Part shown: one piece after another, positions 1 to 7,469 of the stretch | How the letters are laid out: every line of letters starts with the position of its first letter | Numbering within the stretch: the first letter of the stretch is position 1 | From: Segatella copri | GTDB lineage: Bacteria; Bacteroidota; Bacteroidia; Bacteroidales; Bacteroidaceae | Length of the DNA: 33,986 nucleotides | Assembly: GCF_002224675.1 (NCBI RefSeq) | Contig: NZ_NMPZ01000034.1 | Span: forward strand, 1 to 33,986 | Direction of reading: 5' to 3' | Program-made: the position numbers and the translations under genes | Notes under the pieces: generated by a model | The model's database searches: none | What the model was told of the DNA's origin: nothing | The model's input: only the letters and a program-made list of their open reading frames with translations

Positions 1-42
1 TTAAAAAATGTTCGACCTTTTCTTTGCGGATTTGTAATCCGC
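1..42. repeat. Inverted edge copy of the same palindromic repeat
   Basis: Bases 1-17 are the exact reverse complement of 333-349, the middle of tandem copy 2. A related hairpin follows (GCGGATT at 26-32, loop TGT, AATCCGC at 36-42). The window therefore opens inside an inverted copy of the element that is tandemly repeated at 199-376. The rest of that copy lies outside the window. Confidence 0.75.
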
Positions 43-78
43 TGTAACTTGCAACGATTATCCGCCAAATTCAAAAAT

Positions 79-591
79 ACTCTTCACCCTTCACCGGAGT
101 GGTGTAAGTATTTGTGTATGAGCTGATTTGGTAGGGTGAAGAGTGCGCTCGACTCTTCACCACCCTTCACCCCAGATTTTTTCGCTAGCTGTTTATAGAT
201 TGAGGGGGGATTGCAAATCCCCCGGTTTCATAGGTCGAACGTTTTTTTACAGCGGATTGCAAATCCGCTGGGACGCCTGACGGTTATTGATTGAGGGGGG
301 ATTGCAAATCCCCCGGTTTCATAGGTCGAACATTTTTTAACAGCGGATTGCAAATCCGCTGGGACGCCTGACGGTTGCAAATCCGCTGGGACGCCTCACG
401 GAAGACAGACGCCTGACGAATCCGTGCGTAATCCGTGGAGCAAGAATGCTCTGTTAACTCAGCGTAATCCGATGAAAAAATATCCAGGTGAAGAGTGGGT
501 GAAGAGTGGTGAAGAGTGGTGCGCCACTCTTCACCTCTCGGAACCCCAGTGTTTAACGGGGTTTCAGGCGATTTGGTGAAGAGTGAAGAGT
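79..591. repeat. GGTGAAGAGT decamer repeats and palindromes
   Basis: Eight copies of GGTGAAGAGT or its complement occur, at 79-88, 135-144, 152-161, 487-496, 498-507, 508-517, 526-535 and 575-584. Two opposed pairs form perfect hairpins: 135-144 with 152-161 (10-bp arms, 7-nt loop) and 508-519 with 524-535 (12-bp arms, 4-nt loop). The copies at 487-517 are nearly tandem. The function is unknown. Confidence 0.8.
199..401. repeat. 91-bp tandem repeat made of two hairpins
   Basis: Two near-identical 87-bp copies (199-285 and 290-376) lie head to tail with a 91-bp period. They differ at two positions near their middle. Each carries two perfect 8-bp-arm hairpins with a GCA loop: GGGGGATT/AATCCCCC (205-223 in copy 1) and AGCGGATT/AATCCGCT (251-269). 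A truncated third copy follows at about 373-401. The core GACGCCTGACG recurs again near 409-419. It resembles a REP/MITE-like dispersed palindromic family. Confidence 0.85.
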
Positions 592-786
592 AAAAAAGAG
601 AGTGGGGATTTTCTCTCCCGACGTATCGTTTTGTGCCTGGCGATGGCAAGATATTGCCCTGGTAAAGGGCAATATAATGCCGTAGTGAGGCAATAAGCGA
701 TGGAAGCGTCTTTACCATCCGTCAGTACTATCATGACGACCTCTCAGTGACGTCTTGACCCCTTGTCAGGAGTATCCTGACAAAAT

Positions 787-827
787 GAAGGGTTGGACTT
801 TCTCACGAAAACCCAACCCTTCTTTTT
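787..827. terminator. Intrinsic terminator, probably bidirectional
   Basis: The 10-bp arms GAAGGGTTGG (787-796) and CCAACCCTTC (813-822) are followed by TTTTT on the plus strand. Read on the minus strand, the stem is followed by a weaker ATTTTG. It lies about 75 bp beyond the end of the fimbrial operon and probably ends it. Confidence 0.7.
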
Positions 828-901
828 AAAACAGCTGTTTTTATACTTTAATTATATATAAGTAAATGATGTTATTGTATTTATCACTTATCTTGTGTTT
901 A

Positions 902-3280
902 TTACAGAACATGTACCAGGCGTAATGGCATGGCCCTGTAAGTCCCGGTGTTTTTACCTGCACTACCGCTTACGAAGCGGAGATTCGACATGGTGCAAAT
1001 CTTACCATATACATCCAAATAGCGATACCAGAAACCATACTCAGTACTCGTAGGGCTGAAGCCCTGACTGCCAGCGAGCAGCGTGCGTGTCCACAGGCTG
1101 ACATGAGTAACATTTCTGAAAGCCTCACCCTCCACATATCCTGTGGCTGGCAAATAGATTACGGGCAGCTCCGAATTGTCTGTTGTTATCTCAACACTGT
1201 TGTACGCCTCGCCCGACAAGGTGTAGCGGGTCTTCACTTTCAGATTACCGCCGTCTATGATGTCTTGGAACACACTATTCTCGGGAATAGTGAAACCTTG
1301 AGGCAGATTGTTGATGATATTACCCGCATCTGTCTGATTCTGCTTTTCTTTGGCAATATAGAAATATCCGCCAATGGCTCCTTTGTTATCTTTAAGCGCC
1401 TTGGTGCCCGGAGCATAGCATCTGTCGCTGGAGGCTCCGAGGTTGCGGTCGAGCATGATATATGTTTTGCCACCTGTTCCCTGCACTTTCACCACACCAT
1501 AGTAGAAACGTCCTCTGACAGGACCTTGCTGTTTATCATCTTCGTCATAAGGCGGTTGTTGGTTGTCGGTGGCATCTATCTTGTGGAAGATTCCACAATG
1601 ATAAACAGGATACGTGATAGCAATGTTGTGTCCACTCTCTTGATAGGTGATGGTGAAGTCACCTATCCAGATATCATAGTTGTCAGCGGCACTTTTCAGC
1701 GTCACTTTCCAGTTAGCTCCATCTTCCTCTACCTTAAACAAGTCGCTGTTTGCGCCATAAGTCACAACATCACCTTTTTTCATTGGAATCAGATAGCTGA
1801 ACTTGTTGGTTCCCACCCCGAAGTGCAGACCATCGTTTCTGACAATATCGTTCTGCATATCCTTCGGGCTGATACCTTTAGTACCTGGCAGGAATTTGTT
1901 GAAATAGTCATTATATTCTACCGGTGTGCCCACATTGCTTGATGTCATAAGCTTTACGGTTCTGTCAGAACGCTTGAAGTCCTTACCTTTCTGGGTCACG
2001 GTTATGGTGCGGGTCAAGTCGCCCGACTTCACGATTACCTTTCCTGTGCGTGGTTCCTCAGAGTATTCATTTTTTTCTACCGCAATCGAAATCTTATATT
2101 TCTTACCTGTAGTAGAGTTTGGACCGTCAGTATCCGGCACGGTGATAGTCTCACTGACCGTGACACCTTTTATCCAGTCATCGGACTTAGAGAAAGTCGG
2201 CTTCTCATTGTTCTTGATAGTTGTAACGACAGTGGCGTTAATATTCTCATCATCCCATGCGCCGCTTACTTGGTCGCTTACTCCCAGATGATAGTCCTTG
2301 CAGGCTATCATGTCTGTCACAAATGGGTTGTCATCTTTCACGTCCACCCTCATTCGGTTCTCGGGATATGGGTCTTTAATAGCCTCTGCTTCTGTGGGCC
2401 AGCCATTGGTGTTCACGTGAGTGATTTTTACTGTATAGGCATGGTTGCGCAGCAGTGCCATCGGTTTTGTCATGTCGTTGTCGGTAAGGAAGGATACTTT
2501 ATAGTAAGACTCCACACGATTATATTTACCCTTCACGATGAGATAGGCTTGACCGGCGGCAGTCTCATAGAAAGGTGTTTCGCCTGTCTGCCATCCGCTA
2601 TTAGCTTTGCCTGCATCAGCTGGCACATTGACTGCTGCTGCATTATAGTTAAAATCCTTGGGAGCTATGGTTCCCTTGTCTGCAGCATCATACAACTGGA
2701 AGCTTTCCAATTCAAACGTATTGTCGTCTTTGAAATCACTGGATGTAGTCTTCTCATACTTGACGTTTACCTTGGCAAACTGGCGCAGCAAACTGATTTC
2801 TGGATTTGCCTTCATCAAGTCTGACACGCTGATCATTCCCCAGCAGACAGGATTCTCTGTGTTGATTGTTCCCGAAATGGCAGCCTTGTCCAAACCACTC
2901 TGACATTGAGTATCTGACAAATCGCCGGCATTGGCAACCAGATGAATCATTGTAGCCTTTTCCGTGACAGGCACTTTCACTTTGTAAGTGTTGTCGGTGC
3001 CCGACACAAGTTCGTAATCGGAAACGCTTTGGTTCGACAGGAACACTCCTTTATCATCGTAAGCCACTACGTTCAGACTCTTCAATCCCGTATCGCCAGC
3101 CCTTGTCAGTTCCTCTTTTGAAAAGTCGGGAAGTGTGATGGTGAGCGTGATGCCACCATCTTCCAGTCGGCTCCCATCTGAAGGTGCCGAGCCTCCGTCC
3201 TCGTTCAGAGAGTCACTGCAACTGCTCAATACTAACAGTGTCAGCAAAAGTGATAATATCTTTTTCATATTAATTCTCAT
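902..3280 (-). CDS. Fimbrillin-like lipoprotein, probable tip adhesin with BACON-like and C-terminal sugar-binding-type domains
   Basis: This 792-residue exported lipoprotein is the last gene of the fimbrial operon. A hydrophobic signal ends at a lipobox (VLSSC, Cys21). It is followed by a fimbrillin-type N-terminal domain with the typical IHLVANAGD strand. A TRAGD motif at Arg60 matches the place where type V pilins are cut by an Arg-specific protease. Around residues 355-435 is a BACON-like beta-sandwich (WIKG... GKVIVKSGDLTRTITVTQKG). The last 200 residues (YIMLDRNLGAS..., ending AMPLRLVHVL) resemble the FISUMP-like domain found on many Bacteroidota surface proteins. The start ATG overlaps the stop of the upstream gene as ATGA, so translation is probably coupled. 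A second Met (residue 5) is an alternative start. Fimbrial family and export are well supported; the tip position is inferred from size and gene order. Confidence 0.8.
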   Translation of the reverse strand: MRINMKKILSLLLTLLVLSSCSDSLNEDGGSAPSDGSRLEDGGITLTITLPDFSKEELTRAGDTGLKSLNVVAYDDKGVFLSNQSVSDYELVSGTDNTYKVKVPVTEKATMIHLVANAGDLSDTQCQSGLDKAAISGTINTENPVCWGMISVSDLMKANPEISLLRQFAKVNVKYEKTTSSDFKDDNTFELESFQLYDAADKGTIAPKDFNYNAAAVNVPADAGKANSGWQTGETPFYETAAGQAYLIVKGKYNRVESYYKVSFLTDNDMTKPMALLRNHAYTVKITHVNTNGWPTEAEAIKDPYPENRMRVDVKDDNPFVTDMIACKDYHLGVSDQVSGAWDDENINATVVTTIKNNEKPTFSKSDDWIKGVTVSETITVPDTDGPNSTTGKKYKISIAVEKNEYSEEPRTGKVIVKSGDLTRTITVTQKGKDFKRSDRTVKLMTSSNVGTPVEYNDYFNKFLPGTKGISPKDMQNDIVRNDGLHFGVGTNKFSYLIPMKKGDVVTYGANSDLFKVEEDGANWKVTLKSAADNYDIWIGDFTITYQESGHNIAITYPVYHCGIFHKIDATDNQQPPYDEDDKQQGPVRGRFYYGVVKVQGTGGKTYIMLDRNLGASSDRCYAPGTKALKDNKGAIGGYFYIAKEKQNQTDAGNIINNLPQGFTIPENSVFQDIIDGGNLKVKTRYTLSGEAYNSVEITTDNSELPVIYLPATGYVEGEAFRNVTHVSLWTRTLLAGSQGFSPTSTEYGFWYRYLDVYGKICTMSNLRFVSGSAGKNTGTYRAMPLRLVHVL

Positions 3281-6111
3281 TGTTTATTTCCGTTATCATC
3301 AGTCCAATCACCACTGTTAGGTACTCCAGGATGCCATGCAACAATTCCGCCACCTTTTCTTTCAATCCATCCTGTATCGCCATCTTTCTCATAACTTCTA
3401 CCTCCGAAAAGGACTTTGGACTCATTTGTATCACCAGAGTTGTTCTGAATCAAAATGGTTTTCTCGTGATAGCCTTTCACGGCTTTCAACTTAATCTTTG
3501 TCACATACCATTTTTTACCACCAATTGTTTCTTCAGAAAAAGTCATGGAGCCGTTCGATTCTGTACGACTACCTACTTCATCGTAAAGTGTCCATTGTCC
3601 TGTCAATTCGTTATTAGAAATTCCAAAGTTACAAGACCATCTCTTGATTTCATATGGAGAATACACTGTATATGTCACATTCTCTACTTCCGGTCTTTCG
3701 TCGAAGATGCGGTATGTAGGGTCTGATGTCGGGTCATAGAGTATCCATCCCTCATGGTCTTCGTAGTTGAAAAGAGGAATACCTGGTTCCATGTGGTGAG
3801 GACAGCGGTGGTAGTCTGGACCATTATTGTTGTAACTGTAGAAAATCATCAAAGTCTCACCTGGCTTGATTTCCCTATCTGCTTTGTTATGATTATTATG
3901 TCCCTTAGCATCTTTTGGTATTTTGTAATAATACCATCCCGGATTATTTGCGGCCCCAGTCATACGGCTGTTTCGCCCAGCAGGACCGTTCCCTCCTGGA
4001 TTCGTATAATAGCCGGTAAAATACCATACATTCTCCTCAGGTATATTATCAGTACCACCACTTTCACCATATTGATAATACATATATAAATTATGGTGAT
4101 CTACATTAATGGCATTGCTCCCTTTATCCTGTAACCAACCGTCATTCCAATTATAGTTACCTCCCGACACATTTACATTTTCGTCAAGAGTCCGATCATA
4201 TTTAGCATTATTGTAACTTCTGTCATTGATAGCACGGAAATAGATATAGTAATCACCGAATGGAGGTTTTACAACCACCTTGATAGTACGCTCTATATAC
4301 TTACCGTCAACCTTCTTTTTAGAATGAGCCTTAAAGTAATGCTCGACAGTGGTTGTAGGGTTATTTTCTGCCTTCACAGAGATTGTACCCTTTGCATCAG
4401 TATCAGAATTTTCCAGCTTGATGGTGATATTTGAAGAACCGACAGTTGATTTGTCCTTATCAATCACAATACCTCCCAAGTTGGTAACCCATGTAAACTT
4501 CTTTGTGTTAGTTTCAGCACCAGCCTCATAAAAAATGGTTGTCTCCAGGGGATCAACCTCGAAAAGAGGCTGAATATTGTATTCCACATCCAGATACTTT
4601 ATCAAGTTGTTGGCTTTTACCCAAATCTTAGCCTTGCCTTCCCTTTCTTTGTCCGAATAAGCGGTATAAGGAATCGCAGGATTGATGGTGAACGTGATAC
4701 GGTCATTATACGTCTTTGCGGCAATGATAAAGTCCTCGTCCTTTCCATCGACTTTGATTTTCTTGTCGCAGCCAAACTCCACGGCGGCAGCGTTGGTCTT
4801 GTAGAAGATTGAGTCGTTGGTGAGCGAAGTTAACTTGGCTCTTGTCTTGTCTAACCACAGCGTGGTGTGGCTGAAGTCGGCATCAATGCTCATTGGCTCC
4901 CAAGGCTTGATGAAGGTCTTGCCGTCGAGAGTGATATTGCCCAGACTCTTGATGTTGCCGATAATCTCGTAGTAGGTGCCACGAGGGAAGGTTGGAAGCT
5001 CTGTAGTAGAGCTTTCATTCTGCTTGTGACCTAACGGAATGATATACTTGTTGTCGATACTTTCATCGATGCTTCCTTTAATAGCCAGTCGTGACTGCTG
5101 GGATGCATTGGCGATGTATCTCTCCGGCAAATAGTATGTGCCCTGGAAAAGCCATTTGGCTGTGGCATCTGTTGGATTGGCAGAGCCTTTGGCTCCTTCG
5201 TTGAGGGTGATTACATCTTTGTCGTTTATATTTGCATTAGCATCATTTCGTTCCCACGCATCCCCTTGATAGTAAAGGCCATTTTTGTTATTGGCAGCAT
5301 CATATTGATTACTCTCAAAGCCTTCTGCATATTCTTTACTAACTTCAGACTGGCTGAATTTTCCATCCCAGCATAGAGATGTGCTTGGAGATAACTGCTG
5401 CGCAAGAATATTCTTGATTGAAAAACTTTTGCCGCTGAATACTTTTGCTTCAGCAGGATCGAATATGAGATTCAACTTTACCTTGACACAGGTGAACTTC
5501 AGATTTGCGATAACAGTTGCTGAATTATCTGTCGCCTTGATTTCTGTTTCTGCAGTTTTGCCGTTGATATCCTTTGGCTCGTATATCATTGGAATATTGG
5601 TGGAGATAGGTAAACCCGGAGTCAGGTTAGAAGTATATCCCAGCACCTGTTCTTTCAATTCACCTTCTGTAGTGATATTCTTGCCTTTCAACACATCACT
5701 CATATTGGCAACTACATAGATATGGTAAGTTCCTGGCTCGATGGTGAGCTGATAATTGGCAACGTTTTCTTCCAGCATCATGCTTGCCAATGGCGCAGGA
5801 AGATTCTCTGCTACCAGCTTTCCGTGATTATCTACAGGAAAGGCGTAGAGGCGAAGATCATTGATCTGGCATTCATCTACCGTGGCATTATAGGTAGGTA
5901 CATCAGAGGAACTGCTGCTGTATGCCTCGCCGCTCGCACTGAGCACGGTTGGTACCAGCACGTGCAGGTTGCTTGACGAGTTGAAGGAGTATCCTTCGCC
6001 CTCCAACTCGTCGGTACAACTAACTGCAAATAAACTAGTCAACAACCAAACTATGAAACCTATATAGATATGAAATCTTCTCATGATAACTTTACCTTTT
6101 ACTTTTTCCAT
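3277..6111 (-). CDS. Large fimbrillin-family lipoprotein, accessory/tip subunit
   Basis: This 944-residue lipoprotein has a signal peptide and a lipobox (FAVSC, Cys32). Its N-terminal region is fimbrillin-like: strands reading DLRLYAFPVD and YHIYVVANM are typical of FimA/Mfa1-type folds. The middle consists of beta-rich repeats. The C-terminal third (about 630-940) is very rich in Trp, Tyr, Asn, Gly and His and resembles a carbohydrate-binding or other adhesin domain, but I cannot name a family. No TRAxGD cleavage motif is obvious. The first ATG lies in a 14-nt tandem duplication. Met10 (start at 6084), which directly precedes the positively charged signal-peptide start, is an equally good start. 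It follows the anchor gene by 33 nt and overlaps the next gene by 4 nt (ATGA). It is likely a pilus accessory or tip component. Confidence 0.75.
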   Translation of the reverse strand: MEKVKGKVIMRRFHIYIGFIVWLLTSLFAVSCTDELEGEGYSFNSSSNLHVLVPTVLSASGEAYSSSSSDVPTYNATVDECQINDLRLYAFPVDNHGKLVAENLPAPLASMMLEENVANYQLTIEPGTYHIYVVANMSDVLKGKNITTEGELKEQVLGYTSNLTPGLPISTNIPMIYEPKDINGKTAETEIKATDNSATVIANLKFTCVKVKLNLIFDPAEAKVFSGKSFSIKNILAQQLSPSTSLCWDGKFSQSEVSKEYAEGFESNQYDAANNKNGLYYQGDAWERNDANANINDKDVITLNEGAKGSANPTDATAKWLFQGTYYLPERYIANASQQSRLAIKGSIDESIDNKYIIPLGHKQNESSTTELPTFPRGTYYEIIGNIKSLGNITLDGKTFIKPWEPMSIDADFSHTTLWLDKTRAKLTSLTNDSIFYKTNAAAVEFGCDKKIKVDGKDEDFIIAAKTYNDRITFTINPAIPYTAYSDKEREGKAKIWVKANNLIKYLDVEYNIQPLFEVDPLETTIFYEAGAETNTKKFTWVTNLGGIVIDKDKSTVGSSNITIKLENSDTDAKGTISVKAENNPTTTVEHYFKAHSKKKVDGKYIERTIKVVVKPPFGDYYIYFRAINDRSYNNAKYDRTLDENVNVSGGNYNWNDGWLQDKGSNAINVDHHNLYMYYQYGESGGTDNIPEENVWYFTGYYTNPGGNGPAGRNSRMTGAANNPGWYYYKIPKDAKGHNNHNKADREIKPGETLMIFYSYNNNGPDYHRCPHHMEPGIPLFNYEDHEGWILYDPTSDPTYRIFDERPEVENVTYTVYSPYEIKRWSCNFGISNNELTGQWTLYDEVGSRTESNGSMTFSEETIGGKKWYVTKIKLKAVKGYHEKTILIQNNSGDTNESKVLFGGRSYEKDGDTGWIERKGGGIVAWHPGVPNSGDWTDDNGNKQ

Positions 6112-6132
6112 CTCGATGCTTCCATCTCGATG
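6106..6132 (-). repeat. 14-nt tandem duplication over a start codon
   Basis: CATCGAGATGGAA occurs twice with a 14-nt period, each copy containing an ATG. On the minus strand the downstream copy supplies the in-frame start of the 944-residue fimbrial gene. The upstream ATG opens a 9-codon out-of-frame reading frame ending at a TAA inside the gene. Confidence 0.75.
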
Positions 6133-6144
6133 AATGATTTACGA

Positions 6145-7326
6145 TTATAAGTCGGCACGCTGTATGCGCTTGCTCCAGTCGAGGATGGAGATGCCGAGTT
6201 GCATATACTGCCACTGGTCACCTTTGAGGAAGAAGTCGAGCTTGTAGTCGTATTCTCTATCCAGGAACTCCTGTGCCGAATAGTTCATGTTCTCGAAGGC
6301 TCCTCTGCCTTGGGCGAGACAATCGGCAAGATTGATGCGGACCACCTCCTCGCCCGTCTTCTTGTTCCAGATGCTCAGTATCGCATTCTTGTCGTTCTCG
6401 GTTACGGGATGAAGTACGATTCTACTGAACATCAGGGCTGCGATGGCTGTTCGTTCTGTTACTTTGCCATCTTGATTCTTGAATTCGGTGGTCCATGTCT
6501 TGTATGGAGTGTATCTTAACTCCTCGTCGGGGAGGAGGGAATTGTCGTAGTTGATGTAGCCGTTGGCATCGGTTATCTGATAACTGAAGTCGTCGGCTTT
6601 GATGTTGGTAGGCTCGTTGAGCTGGTGCAGTCGGATGGTGAGCTGCTTGGTATCTCTGACGAGGCTGATGGTATGTTTTGTTACCTGTAAGTCTTTTACT
6701 TCTACGAGATGGTCGCTAAGTCCCTGCCAGAGTGTGTCGAGTGGGAGAGATTGATTCTCTACGACAGCTAGATTATCCTCCGGGTCGTTGCCGTCAGGGC
6801 TTTGGGCATTCTGGTGATTCGGACTGGTGCGGTCGAGCCTTACGTTCAAATCCTTGATGTCGCTGCCTTCCTGGGGAATGGCGATTTGAAATTTGGCTCC
6901 ATTATGCGTACGGGTTTCTTCGTATTTCTTCTGGAAGGCGAAGGTGGCGAAGCGATATTTGCCCGGTTCCAGATTCAGGCGCATGGTATAGTTATGGTCT
7001 TTCAGCGGCTGCGATGTTGCACTGTTGTAGGCATCTTGGCGAGTAATGAATTTACCCTGCTGATCATATACGAACACGCTAACTCCGCCTACATGATCAT
7101 TGAACATGTCGGCACGTTGCACGTTGTAGTCGTACTTGAACTGCAAGTCAACTCCCATATCGCAAGGAGGGAGGTCGTCGTGCATCAAGTCGTTGCAGCT
7201 GCTGAGCATGCTGCCGAGAGCGACGATGGTTCCGAAAGCAGCGGTACGGCTGATAGCAGCCAAGCTGTCGAATCCCCATTCCAAGCGTATATTCTTGATC
7301 CAACTATGTAACTTTTTGTTTGCCAT
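6145..7326 (-). CDS. FimB/Mfa2 family fimbrial anchor lipoprotein
   Basis: This 393-residue protein has the hallmarks of the Mfa2/FimB anchor family (fimbrillin-A associated anchor proteins). A lipobox (MLSSC, Cys44) is followed by the signature LPPCDMGVDLQFKYDYN, then VSVFVYDQQGKF and a GKYRFATFAFQ strand. These proteins are held in the outer membrane by lipid, start pilus assembly and limit its length. The n-region before the signal is long (about 27 residues). The C-terminus, ILDWSKRIQRADL, closely resembles that of the stalk subunit encoded just upstream, which is unusual. It lies 143 nt after the stalk gene; the gap contains two strong hairpins that probably tune relative expression. Confidence 0.9.
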   Translation of the reverse strand: MANKKLHSWIKNIRLEWGFDSLAAISRTAAFGTIVALGSMLSSCNDLMHDDLPPCDMGVDLQFKYDYNVQRADMFNDHVGGVSVFVYDQQGKFITRQDAYNSATSQPLKDHNYTMRLNLEPGKYRFATFAFQKKYEETRTHNGAKFQIAIPQEGSDIKDLNVRLDRTSPNHQNAQSPDGNDPEDNLAVVENQSLPLDTLWQGLSDHLVEVKDLQVTKHTISLVRDTKQLTIRLHQLNEPTNIKADDFSYQITDANGYINYDNSLLPDEELRYTPYKTWTTEFKNQDGKVTERTAIAALMFSRIVLHPVTENDKNAILSIWNKKTGEEVVRINLADCLAQGRGAFENMNYSAQEFLDREYDYKLDFFLKGDQWQYMQLGISILDWSKRIQRADL

Positions 7327-7369
7327 GATGCTTTTTGGTTATTATCAATATAATATTTCAGAATATCAG

Positions 7370-7412
7370 GTTGTGTTTCTAGCTTCCACTATGGTGAAGC
7401 TGAAAACACAAC
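7370..7412 (-). promoter_or_regulatory. Intercistronic hairpin 2 between stalk and anchor genes
   Basis: The arms GTTGTGTTT (7370-7378) and AAACACAAC (7404-7412) enclose an inner stem AGCTTC/GAAGCT (7381-7386/7396-7401). Together they give about 15 paired bases with one internal mismatch. No U-tract follows on the minus strand, so an mRNA-stability or processing structure is more likely than a terminator. Confidence 0.7.
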
Positions 7413-7423
7413 TCGTATGTTTT

Positions 7424-7457
7424 AACGAAGGCGGGAGCCTAAGCTCCGCCTTTCGTT
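7424..7457 (-). promoter_or_regulatory. Intercistronic hairpin 1 behind the stalk gene
   Basis: On the minus strand AACGAA-A-GGCGG-AGC pairs with GCT-CCCGCC-TTCGTT around a 4-nt loop (TTAG): a GC-rich stem with one bulged base on each side. It starts 12 nt beyond the stalk-gene stop and is followed by AAAAC rather than a U-run. It may protect the upstream pilin mRNA from 3' decay or partly terminate transcription. Confidence 0.7.
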
Positions 7458-7469
7458 GTTATTATGCTA

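Larger units (their letters stand above)
1..901. other. Repeat-rich non-coding region
   Basis: No convincing gene lies here. The stretch is filled with palindromic repeats (a 91-bp tandem unit and its inverted edge copy), a scattered GGTGAAGAGT decamer, a structured block at about 640-783 and a terminator at 787-827. An open frame on the minus strand (284-718) consists largely of translated repeat and has no recognisable domain, so I do not call it a gene. Confidence 0.7.

Noticed and set aside
487..535. Possible CRISPR-like array
   Set aside because: The repeats are 10 bp, nearly adjacent and partly inverted; no spacers of regular length and no cas genes.
284..718. 144-codon minus-strand open frame
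   Set aside because: About a third of it is translated tandem repeat; no domain, signal peptide or promoter is visible.
1103..1942. 279-codon plus-strand frame
   Set aside because: It lies wholly antisense to the fimbrial tip gene, has no recognisable domain and its reading follows the codon pattern of the opposite strand.
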